64,000 nucleotides of DNA from Thereva unica (Eukaryota > Arthropoda > Insecta > Diptera > Therevidae), in assembly GCA_949987705.1 (NCBI GenBank), contig OX465281.1, forward strand, positions 239,031,143 to 239,095,142, written 5' to 3'. Under the pieces are notes generated by a model. That model worked only from the letters and a program-made list of their open reading frames with translations. It searched no databases and had not been told where the DNA came from. Positions 30,105-39,604 of this stretch are shown here, piece after piece (positions within the stretch are counted from its first letter, which is position 1; every line of letters starts with the position of its first letter). The position numbers were made by a program, and so were the translations under genes.

Positions 30105-30900
30105 CGCTTTCATAGCTGCGAATGGTGCACTTGCATCGTGCGCAATTTCAGAAATTAAGACTTAAAAAAATTTAAACTTTGAAAAAGTATTCTCACGGGT
30201 GCAAGAAATTACACAAATTTACCCAATTTCTGTCCCTGTACTCTTCGTGCAGGAAGTTTCTAGAGATTTTAGCTTCGGGATTCAGGAAATTCTCGAAAAA
30301 TCTCTCAAGGGAGATTCACCATTCACGTTACACGCAATGCGTGTGAAAGAAAGATAAAAAATGAAGGGGAAGTATGAGTGGACAATACAAGTGCAATCAA
30401 GTAACGCGAGTGCTGTACCAACACAAAATTTTTATGTATACATTCTCAAATTTTATACCGACACGTGCTTTTTTCCGATGTTGCTTCCATTTGAAAGTAA
30501 ACATTGCAATAGGGAGGGGAATTATGAAACATTTCTGTTTCGTTCATACTCTTGTTCTTTTTGCATGAAATGTTTCTGCATCGCGCGTTTGTTATATTTT
30601 TTGGAATTTTTATTTAATGTTTTGCTCCAACCCGAGCCGAGCTCCAACCAGGATCTCATGACGAAGAACAGCAGATCGGATTTAATTTATGGACTGCTAC
30701 ATATTCAGATTCGTTGTTGTTGTTGTTGTTTTAAATTTTACTAGCATAGGGCTAGTGGACCACAAAGGTCTCTTACTGGTCCCAGCCTTGAAGCTACATC
30801 GACCACGAATCAATGATATAAACAACTTTAATTGGCCTCCTAAATTTCCTCTTTGTTAACTAACTATCCCAAGCAACGTGGCCAAAACGCAGCTGGGAAT
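30105..30900. other. no recognisable gene
   Basis: The overlapping plus-strand frames 30361-30744 and 30374-30568 are Phe/Cys-rich and lack any recognisable domain. A (GTT)n run lies at 30715-30730. Confidence 0.4.
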
Positions 30901-30904
30901 TACG

Positions 30905-33800
30905 TTTTTTTTTAAAACAGTTGATATAGTTTGTCAGTGTAGTCAAAGTTAGATGAGGTCTAATCAGGCTTTAAAGGATTAATCAATAATAAAATATAAC
31001 CTTGATATATTAAAGATGTCACCTTTACTGCCATTTAGTAGATTAAATCCTCATCATTCAGTGGAACACAAAAAGATAGTTTAATGAAAGGATACATGGA
31101 TTATGAAGCTCTAACAGACTAGGAAAGATAAATTCTAGTGTATATCGAGCTAATGCTGGAACAATGATAAACAAAGAAAATTTTTTCCATTGATTGGGAT
31201 GTTGGTGTGACACGTAGACACCCATACCGACTCAGGTTCAGGGATAAAATAAAGATAGACACTTAAGATATGAAGGTAGATTGTACTGGACGTACACACT
31301 TGAAACTGTAAGATATGAAAACAGATCAATATAGACAATCTATTTACTTAGATTAGAAGACTTCTTGCTGGAATTGACTTCACTCAGAGGAGAGTCCTCT
31401 GGAGTGAAAACCTAAAGGGCTGATGTGTTAATCCTTTTTTAGAGTCGAGAACCAATAATTGGTTGTACCTGAACTCGTTTCCCTTATTAATGGAGGTTGT
31501 AAGGACCTATATTTTTCGAGGCCAGTATTATCTTGGAGTATCCTTGAGGAGATCCTAGAACTGATCGATTCACAATCCGAGTCCTCAATGAGAGGATCTA
31601 TATTTCCCTTTCCTGCGACATCAGCCACTGAAGATTTCTTCTTAGGCCTTTTTTTCCACGTTTTAGGCCTCTTCGGAGATTTTTTACCTTTGTTTTCTTC
31701 AGCATGGAACAGGTTATTTATATCTAAACCCACACCCCGTGCTTGCAATTCCCCAGAACGTGTAGGGCTTATACCGTTTACAGTCCCTTTCTTACGATAT
31801 TGAGCATTGAGAAGTCTATTCTTTGCCTTGTAGATTCTAAGCGCGTCCGATCTTGCATAGTTGCCCCTTCGCATTATTGTAACTAATTCCTTTTCTTTGA
31901 GCCACACGGGGCACACTTTCTCAAATGCTCCATGGTTTCCTTTGCAATTTGCACATTTAGCGGCTTTGACGCAATTTCTTCTTTCTTCACAATTTTGCGT
32001 TCCGCACTTACCACAGATCGTCCATTTGGATCTGCATTCCTTGCTGAGGTGGCCAAACCTCTGACATCTGAAACACCTTACAGGGGGGGAGACAAATTTG
32101 TTCGTTTTGAGACTCGAGTAATATAGTTTAATTTTTTCTGGGATCTTGTCTCCACTTACATAAATTTTTATTTTATTCACCTCTTTAGTGACCACCCTCC
32201 CTTCAGAAAAGGTTTTCCACTTTAATCTGAAGCACCTTCTGAAATTGATTGAGGGATTGCATAATCTTAAAGCCTCAATCAGTTCTTCTTCACTCAGTCC
32301 TAAATCCACGCCATGAACAATAAAGGGAGTGGCTACTAGACCCAGCGGAATGTATGCTCTGAAAGTTGAGTCTACGGGGCACTTATTAATGAAATTATTT
32401 GCATTTTCTGCAGAGTCAAAGATGACTTTACATTTGTGTTTTGCAGTATAGGGAATTGAAAGTACACCCTTTGTGGTTGATAATAAGAATTTTCCCAAGG
32501 AAAGAGGGTTCAGGCTTTTGTTCTCCCTTGAATCAGGGTTGATATGCCGGACTATAACTGTGAAGGGACCAACATCGTTTTTGTTGTATTCAATTGGGAT
32601 ATTATTGGTAGAAATAGATGGAATGTTTGGTAAAATCCGTGAAGCTTCAGCTAAATTTTGTTGAGTGATCCCTATCGTAGCTGATGAGTCTTGAGAGGAC
32701 AAGGTTGGAGATTTGCCCAGAGTATCACTTTTACACTTCAACGATGCGCCTACCTTCTCTGTTCCTTTTAGGTTTTTTTTTGACAGGAACTACAGCTTTG
32801 GGCTGCACCATAGGTCTTAATTCAGGGACTACCTTAATTATGCTTGGTGGTGCGCCTTTTTTGTTAATTAACCTAGCTGACGTTCTTTTAGTGACACTTA
32901 TTTTTTCCTTTCGATCTTCCCCGGATATAAGAGGAGAATTTTTTTTATCCATTTTAATAAAGTAAAGGGAGTAACGGTTGGATGGGTGTGAAGATTGAAG
33001 ACCCAAAACTGGAGGCAAGTGGTTGGTTAGAGTAAAAAAATTGAAGTACCCAACGGAATTCTATTGAATTTATGAAATTTTATATGAAACTAAAGCTAAA
33101 TTTCGATTTAATATCGAACTGAAACTGCCACTGTCTAACAAAAATAAAAATCACTAAAACATTAACATGTCACAAGGTGAGACGGTAATTTCATCATATA
33201 TCTAAAAAAAAAAAGAAAGGAAAAAAAAAACAAGCAATGGAAAAAATTTTCTATTCTTAGGTAAAATAACGGGATTTGAAGAATGCCGCTATACCAGGAT
33301 TCAGTAAATTACACCGTAATGTTAAATTTTGTCAAACAATGTATTGGTAACAAAATAGCGGGACTCACTAACCACATGGATCACTAAAAATTCTAAAAAA
33401 AAAAATTCCATAAAAGGCAGTAAAGGTGGCCAGGTGCTTTGAAAATAGCAAAGGAAACTCAAAAATTTACACTAGAAAATCTAAAAAAAAGAAAAAAAAG
33501 AAAGCACCTAAAAAAGAAAAATTTTGTATGCAATAAAAAAAAAAAAAAATTTTAAAAGCTTATCACAAAAGCACATGTAAAAGAGAATGTAAAAACTTAA
33601 AACACTTGACTGAACGACATTCTTTTACAACTAATTAACAAACAAAATCAATAAATAATTAATAAATAATTAATAAATAATGAAAACCAGAAAGAAAAAA
33701 CAAAATTAATTTTAAAAAGAAACACTTCGTCTATAAAGCACTGAACTGTAAAAACACTTTAAAAAGAAAAAAAAGGAAAAGCACTGACTAGCCTATCCAC
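30905..33800 (-). mobile_element. ORF1-only LINE copy (Jockey-type)
   Basis: On the minus strand, a T run at 30905-30913 gives a short poly(A), preceded by about 500 bp of 3' sequence and then a gag-like ORF1. The ORF2 expected after ORF1 is missing. The A/T-rich stretch upstream of the ORF (about 33000-33800) is probably its 5' region; the true 5' end and target duplication were not found. This could be an internal deletion or a non-autonomous ORF1-only lineage. Confidence 0.55.
31428..32952 (-). pseudogene. LINE ORF1, gag-like nucleic-acid-binding protein (one frameshift)
   Basis: The C-terminal 437 codons are open. They contain a PRE_C2HC-like region (about residues 60-210 of that part), then zinc knuckles: CFRCQRFGHLSKEC, CGKCGTQNCEERRNC and CANCKGNHGAFEKVC, the triple-knuckle layout of Jockey-clade ORF1. 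A basic, Ser-rich tail follows. The natural start, MDKKNSPLISGE at 32952, lies in another frame. The frames cross at a run of nine A (plus-strand T 32773-32781), where eight would join them. The 3' part is otherwise intact, so the shift is either one late mutation or a homopolymer read error. The joined length would be about 508 residues. Confidence 0.85.
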
Positions 33801-34067
33801 TAACTTGTGACCAAGTCGGAGTCCAAAGAGGAAGTGATATTCAGATTCCTTTACACATGAAAAGAGACAAACAGGAACTCCTCGTGAAAGCTCGTGCAAT
33901 AGAAGCTACTTTAGGAAAATCGACCGGAAAAGCTTTCAAAGCAACGAGACTTTCCACGCAAACGGATAAAATGTGAATTTTGCCAAAACATACGATCCAA
34001 GACTGCAGGAAAAAGCAAACGGCTTTGAAGACACAAGAGAATAATACAGATACTAGGGCACTTCTTA

Positions 34068-34402
34068 AGCTTGGTGACATATCCAAGCCGTACATGCATT
34101 GCATTCGTTGACAGATAATGTAGAAGTGTGTGTATTCAAATGCGAGCTGACGGAATATCCCGTGAGTGGAAGGCATGCCACGCAAAGGTCGGGCTACTTT
34201 CAACTTTTTCTGCATTGCCGCATTCGAGATAGCACACACAAGCATAAGCACACAAACACATGAACACGTTACTTAGATTTTCGGACTATGTGTGACAGCC
34301 GGCACGGAACGCAAACCATGTAATTATATGTCAGACGAAATTCGCCGGATTTCATGGAGCCTCTGAATGCAATGCATGTACGGCTGGGATATGTCACCAG
34401 CT
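34068..34402. mobile_element. 335-bp MITE inserted in the Gypsy gag
   Basis: Inverted ends AGCTTGGTGACATATCC and GGATATGTCACCAGCT continue inward through GCCGTACATGCATTGCATTC. TTA flanks it on both sides (34065-34067, 34403-34405), consistent with the PIF/Harbinger TWA duplication. Shares tip and subterminal blocks with the MITE at 52229-52521, so the two belong to one family. No coding capacity. Confidence 0.75.
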
Positions 34403-34405
34403 TTA

Positions 34406-35540
34406 GGCTGGTCGTCCACTGGAAGCGTATTCGAGCGGCTACGCGCTTCAGCTACATGAGCGGCCACACGCGGCTATGCGCGACAGATCCAACATAAAGA
34501 GTTTCATACAAACATCGTCCACTGCAAGCGACTATGAGCGGGCGGCTATAGACGTATTCGAGCGTGCCGCGCGAATCCAAATTATTTTGGATCGGTCGCG
34601 CGTAGCCGCTCGAATCAGGAAATAATTTTTCCAAAGCCTTCTACATATATTTAAAATAAAAAAGAAAATAAATCTACCCTGCGATTTCTTGACGCTATAA
34701 TTAAGAGAAAAATCGTAGGAATTCAATGAATGTGTTTTGGATAAGGGGAATAGATGGGAAAAAGTTAATAATAGTAGCGAAAACAAGTTTTTCCACTTTT
34801 TTGGTACGAAAAAAATTTTGTTTTGAAAAACAAAAAATACTACATAATTGTGTTTAAAAAGACGACAAATATGAGTTTTGCACCATTGAAGAAATCGGTC
34901 AACAGCTTTTTGCAGAAAAATTCAAAAACCGTTAAAAATTACCATTTTTTTAAGATTTAATTATAGGGAGTGTAATTATCGTAGAACCTAGTATCAAGGA
35001 TTAAATTGTGGCTTCTGATGGTGCCTATCTACAGGCAAAAATAATGGTAACTTTTCGATTTTCGGTTTTCAAACGGGGTTTTAAGTTGTTAAATCAAACC
35101 TATCATATATTTCATGAAAATGGAGTTGTAGAGCAACTCTTTGCGAATAAATTAGGCTTTTAAAAAAATTCTAGGACCACTGTGGGCCTTGTTCAACCTT
35201 TTTTCGTGAAACCGGTGTTTTTCATTTTTGAGATTTACTCGAAAAGTTATCATTATTTTTTCATGAAATTTTTACTGTAGGTAGGCACCATCAGATGCCA
35301 CAATTTAATCCTTGACACAACGTTCTACGATAATTACACTCCCTATAATTATCAATTATCTCTCCTGGAATAAAAATTATTATGTCAAATTCACTTCAAA
35401 CTGAGCAGCGTGAAAAGCTTGCAGTGGACGACCCCTGTAGCGTGTAGACGCGTATCTCATAGCCGCTTGTAGTCGCCGATAGCCGCTCATGAAGCCGAAG
35501 CGCGTAGCCGCTCGAATACGCTTCCAGTGGACGACCAGCC
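34406..35540. mobile_element. 1135-bp long-inverted-repeat element inserted at a TTA
   Basis: Ends GGCTGGTCGTCCACTGGAAG and its reverse complement extend about 65 bp inward through 'GCGTATTCGAGCGGCTACGCGC'-like blocks, which also recur singly inside. Flanked by TTA (34403-34405, 35541-35543). Its left TTA is also the right TTA of the previous MITE, so two elements share a target. Contains another nested inverted-repeat element. No transposase. Probably PIF/Harbinger-type. Confidence 0.78.
34964..35345. mobile_element. inverted-repeat element nested in the 1135-bp element
   Basis: TAGGGAGTGTAATTATCGTA at the left pairs with its reverse complement at the right. The pairing continues over about 100 bp with mismatches (GGATTAAATTGTGGC, TCTGATGGTGCCTA and so on). 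The flanks are a palindromic TAATTA, so the duplication may be TA or longer. No coding capacity. Confidence 0.65.
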
Positions 35541-36708
35541 TTAAACCAAAATTAGCTTGTTACGGCTGTGGTAAAGCAGGTTATGAAAGAACTCAATGGC
35601 CAAGCTGTAAGGGGACTGTGAATAAGGAAAAGTTTAATTTTTATACAGTTTACTCAAATCAGTGCTGTTCTTGGCTACAGCTTAGGCAGAGACCATCAGT
35701 AGCGATTAAAATAAACCAGGAAGTTAGAATTGCATTCATTGATACTGGAGTAAAAGTGAGCGTTGCCAGCTATCATTTGTAAAGGCAACTTCTGGAGGAT
35801 GGTCACGTATTCACCAAGCAGAGTGGTTTTATAATCCCAGCTGGCGGTGTTCAACGACCGCAAGAAGTGCGTTACTAAAGTAAACGTGACGATAGAAAAT
35901 AAAATGGTACCAGTACAATTTATAGTTCTGTTAGTCACGCAAGATAATAAAACACTTTTAGGGGTAGACTTTATCGAAGATGCACAAATGGTATTGGATC
36001 TGCTACAAGGCACTTGGAGTTTCATTTGACATTCGAAAATTCGATATGATTTGCTTCAATATGAAAGCAAACCTAACATTGAGCAGTTTTCTTCAATAAC
36101 AACAGTTCCGACGTTAACAAAACCTCTAGACAATTACAATATTCTTGGCGACCTTAGAGCAGAAGTTGAAAGAGAAATACACCATTAGCCAAGTCTTCAA
36201 TATCAAAGCCAAATGAAATCATGTGCTCAAGTAGTCGACCAAAGGACTACTCAATCGACGAAATCTTTGAAGATTCCCTTCCAAAGCGGTCAACTATTTC
36301 CAGCTTAATGCAAAGTAATGAACAGGACTTCGTCTATCTTGAACCAATAGACATTGAAGAAGTTTTGTTACGACCTGATGAAGCGACGAATCTTCATAGT
36401 AATGAAAAGGAGCAATTCAATGAAATTCCCCTATCATCCCAACATCTTTGGGTTACGTAGCTATATAAATTGAGCACGGCATCCCCACAGGAAACCATCC
36501 GCCCATAGTATAGCTTCCTTATAGTTTGCCAGAAAATAAAAGGAAAATACTGGAAAACGAAATCCCAAAGATGCTAGAACAAAATATAATAGAATAATGT
36601 GAGCCCTCATGGTTCTCCCCCGTTGTTATGATTCCAAAGAAGAATGGAGCCATCAGAGTTTGCATAAATTACTGCGAACTAAATGCAATCACGGCAGCCG
36701 ATAAGTAT

Positions 36709-37068
36709 GGGCTGTTTCACACGAGCCGACGGCCAACCAACAGAAATCGTATGAAAACGTCATTTGTAGAGAAGAGGGTGAGAGAGGACGATGGGGAGGG
36801 AAGATTTTTCCATTCAACTTTCTCACACGATTTTCGATACGACTTTTTGACAGCTGTGTGGTTGTTGTTGTTTTTTACTCCTTTGGGAAAAAGAAAAGAA
36901 AGAGAAAAGACAAAACAACAAAAGACAAAACAAAGCGTTTTGACGTAGAGTTGGTTGGAAAAATTGTCCCGTGTGAAAGCCCATGCGACTTTTCGTCGAG
37001 TTTCAAAAGGGAATGGACGATAACAGCCGATTTCTGTTGGTTGGCCGTCGGCTCGTGTGAAACAGCCC
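36709..37068. mobile_element. 360-bp MITE inserted in the Gypsy reverse transcriptase
   Basis: Perfect 41-bp inverted repeats begin GGGCTGTTTCACACGAGCCG. Flanked by TAT (36706-36708 and 37069-37071). Removing the element and one TAT joins AADKY to PLPRIDD, the conserved reverse-transcriptase sequence, proving both insertion and the 3-bp duplication. The interior is rich in GAAAAGA repeats without coding capacity. Confidence 0.85.
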
Positions 37069-37219
37069 TATCCATTGCCAAGAATAGATGATTTATTTCA
37101 TTCAGAATACCGATTCAACAGAATACCGTTCGGGCTCATAAACGCCCCTTCAACGTTTCAAAGGTTAATCGATGGAATAAAACAAAAATGGAGAAATGAT
37201 GGGAGCCAGTATGTTAACA

Positions 37220-37661
37220 TATTTACCATTAGTTAATTCCGCTTGTTTTCCCCCATTTAAATAAAGGAAAGCAAATCTTAAACCCATCTACTAGGATCTG
37301 TGTTCACCCCCAACTCTTTGCTCGACACTGCTATGACACCTTCCTTTCGTGTATACCACCTTTCTAAATAACAGGATTTTCTTCAGAACTCGTGGAGTGT
37401 AAAAGCAAAAATTACCCACAAAGATACGACGCTCTCAAAATTTCCCATAAGCTCCCTTGCGAGTGAATATATCAATCGACAAGGTGCAAGCGAGACAAAA
37501 TTCAATTTAAAAACAAAACAAAAATCGAAGAAAGAGAGGGTAAATAAAGAAATGTTATTTCACGAAGTGCGAAAGAGACGCAGTGATTTCTCTTCTCCGC
37601 AATTTTTTGTGCCGTCTGGACTTTTATTTTGCTTGTGTGAATTCATGTACCATCTTCGTGT
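37220..37661. other. no recognisable gene
   Basis: The Gypsy similarity ends at about 37215. Beyond it I see no motif or open frame up to the next inverted-repeat element. Confidence 0.4.
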
Positions 37662-38322
37662 CCCAGTAGGAATTAGGAAGGCCTTACCGATGGAGCACTG
37701 AAATAAGTACTCATCTGGTAAGGGGTACCCCTTATTTTCTTGGTGCTAGATGAGCCCTTACAAACCCCATTACAGGAGAAGGCAGATGGTAAGGTGTAGC
37801 CCAGAATTATACCCAAACAAGTGAGAATCTGCCCGGACTCAAGGGAGCTTTCCTGGAGCTTTCATAAATTTTATAGAAAGAAAGAAAACGGGCAATTATA
37901 TTCGTCGACATAAAATGCGACGTTAGCATACTCAATAGCCCGGCTCTCATTCGATACGGAGGACAAGCAGCTTTGGAGAAGTGGAGAATTTAGTTGGGGG
38001 ACTGCTTAGGTAAAGCCACTCTCGGGCTTGGAAAAAAAGGCATTTGTAAAAGATGAAAAAAATAAAAGCATTTCGACACCGGATCACATATCCACAGGCG
38101 CCCATGAATATCTCTTTTCGCAATGTTCCATTTGCTGCCTTACTATACCCCTTACAGATGAGCAGTTCTATAAGTACTCTAAGGTAAGTACCATAGTAAG
38201 GCCTTACCCCCTATGACATCGTGTGTAAAAGTAAGCACTTCTGTAAAAGGGAGTGGTAAGGCCTACCCCTTACCAGTAAGTGCTGATTTCAGTACTTCTG
38301 TAAGCTTACCGGTCCTACTGGG
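37662..38322. mobile_element. inverted-repeat element of about 660 bp
   Basis: The tips CCCAGTAGGA and TCCTACTGGG are inverted. Subterminal blocks (GGCCTTACC, ACTGAAAT.AGTACT, GGTAAGGGGTA) also recur in inverted order, with several GGTAAGG copies at each end. GT flanks both sides, possibly a 2-bp duplication. No protein-coding capacity. Confidence 0.6.
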
Positions 38323-38770
38323 GTACTTCCTGCTCTGCATGTGTTTGTGTAGTTTGCCGTTGCTCCGCCCTCTCGCCATTCCGGAGCGCGTATATGAATA
38401 GACAGAAGATCATATATTTTTACTTTCCTTTTTCTTCGCACAGAAAGGATTACATTGTCGTATCTTTCTGAGTAATTTTTGGTAAAAGTGTGAAAGGAGC
38501 GAACCTTATCGTTATTTATTAAATGATAACTTGTCACTTATTTAGATTCTCAATCTCAGTTTAACCAGCGCCACAACCACAGCGACCCTTTTGTGGTTAG
38601 ATACCATTGGGAGATGAAGTCACGCCACAAATGGTTTCGGGGAAATTTACAATTTCTCGTCGAGCCTTTAAATAAGAAATGAAGAAGAAATGTTTGAAGC
38701 ATTATAATTATTGCATCTAATTTCAAATGTATGGATAGATGAATCTATAAACAACAGTTCCAGTTAAATA
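38323..38770. other. no recognisable gene
   Basis: Short frames on opposite strands overlap here without motifs. A+T-rich, stop-dense. Confidence 0.4.
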
Positions 38771-38988
38771 TCATCAGGCCTATTCTGAATTCCACCGGAA
38801 TTTTCTTACATTGGTAGCACACAGCGAAGAGAACGGACGTGTGCTGTCCCGGTCCCTAAGAACGCGCCGACACAAAAAAAAAAAAACAAAACTGTTACAC
38901 AAAAAGAGTGCGTGAAATCTAATAAAAAAGTGCACAAAAAAACTAATAAAACAACAGTGACAAAAAAAAGATACGAGCGCGGTCTAAC

Positions 38989-39403
38989 CAAAGTCTAGTA
39001 ATAACAAGTCTTTCATCTTCATACAAAAATTTCCGACCGTTGATTGTGTGCGTGCATATATGAACATCACTGCTGAGCAAAACTCAACGCATACTTCGTG
39101 AATTCAGCGAGACAAAGCCAGATTCTGTCTTTACGGTAAAGTATGCAGAACAGAAAAGGAAAGAAAATTGAATCAGCTGTCAAAATTGAAATCATCAAAA
39201 CAAACGAGCAAATATGCACCAATACATCCCCATATAAACTCATAAAATTTTCCGACTTATGGTTGTATTCCAGCGCGTATAAAAATGTTGCATTCTCTCT
39301 CTGATAGCCTGACATCGTCATTTGAAAAACTTTTGCATGCAGCTGTTCGCCTTTCACTCATTAACCATATGAAGATGAAAGACTTGTTAATTTCTAGACT
39401 TTG
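38989..39403. mobile_element. 415-bp hAT-type MITE in the LINE 5' region
   Basis: Inverted tips CAAAGTCTAG and CTAGACTTTG continue as AACAAGTCTTTCATCTTCAT. An exact 8-bp direct repeat GGTCTAAC flanks it (38981-38988 and 39404-39411), typical of hAT elements. Tips starting CA fit hAT consensus. No transposase. Its tips differ from those of the hAT at 18.7 kb, so a different hAT mobilised it. Confidence 0.88.
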
Positions 39404-39604
39404 GGTCTAACGCGAAGGCCCATCACCCTTCAATAGACTCAACGACCGACCGGACCGACGAACGGCGCAAGTAAGTACCCTTGCTCCCTACCCTCTCTCG
39501 CATCTCGGTCCTGCAGGTGCCGCGGCTAAAATCTGTCGGTCGATGAAATTTGCCCCGTCTCAAAAGGCATAACACTTTGACGAGGACAAATTTTATTGAC
39601 TCTG

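Larger units (their letters stand above)
33800..37215 (+). mobile_element. decayed Gypsy (Ty3-type) retrotransposon, gag-protease-reverse transcriptase part
   Basis: The order gag, protease, reverse transcriptase is preserved, but many stops and four inverted-repeat insertions interrupt it. Gag residues (about 33805-34064, then 35544 on) include KHTIQDCRKK and the knuckle CYGCGKAGYERTQWPSC. Protease residues include FIDTGVKVSVAS (about 35740). Reverse-transcriptase residues (about 36520-36708) include PKKNGAIRVCINYCELNAIT, resuming after the insertion with PLPRIDDLF and then IPFGLINAPSTFQR. No LTRs were recognised, and the RNase H, integrase and envelope parts are absent. Non-functional. Confidence 0.85.

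Noticed and set aside
34406..35540. Regulatory or viral-like hairpin cluster
   Set aside because: Explained better as nested inverted-repeat transposons with TTA duplications and gag-frame restoration.
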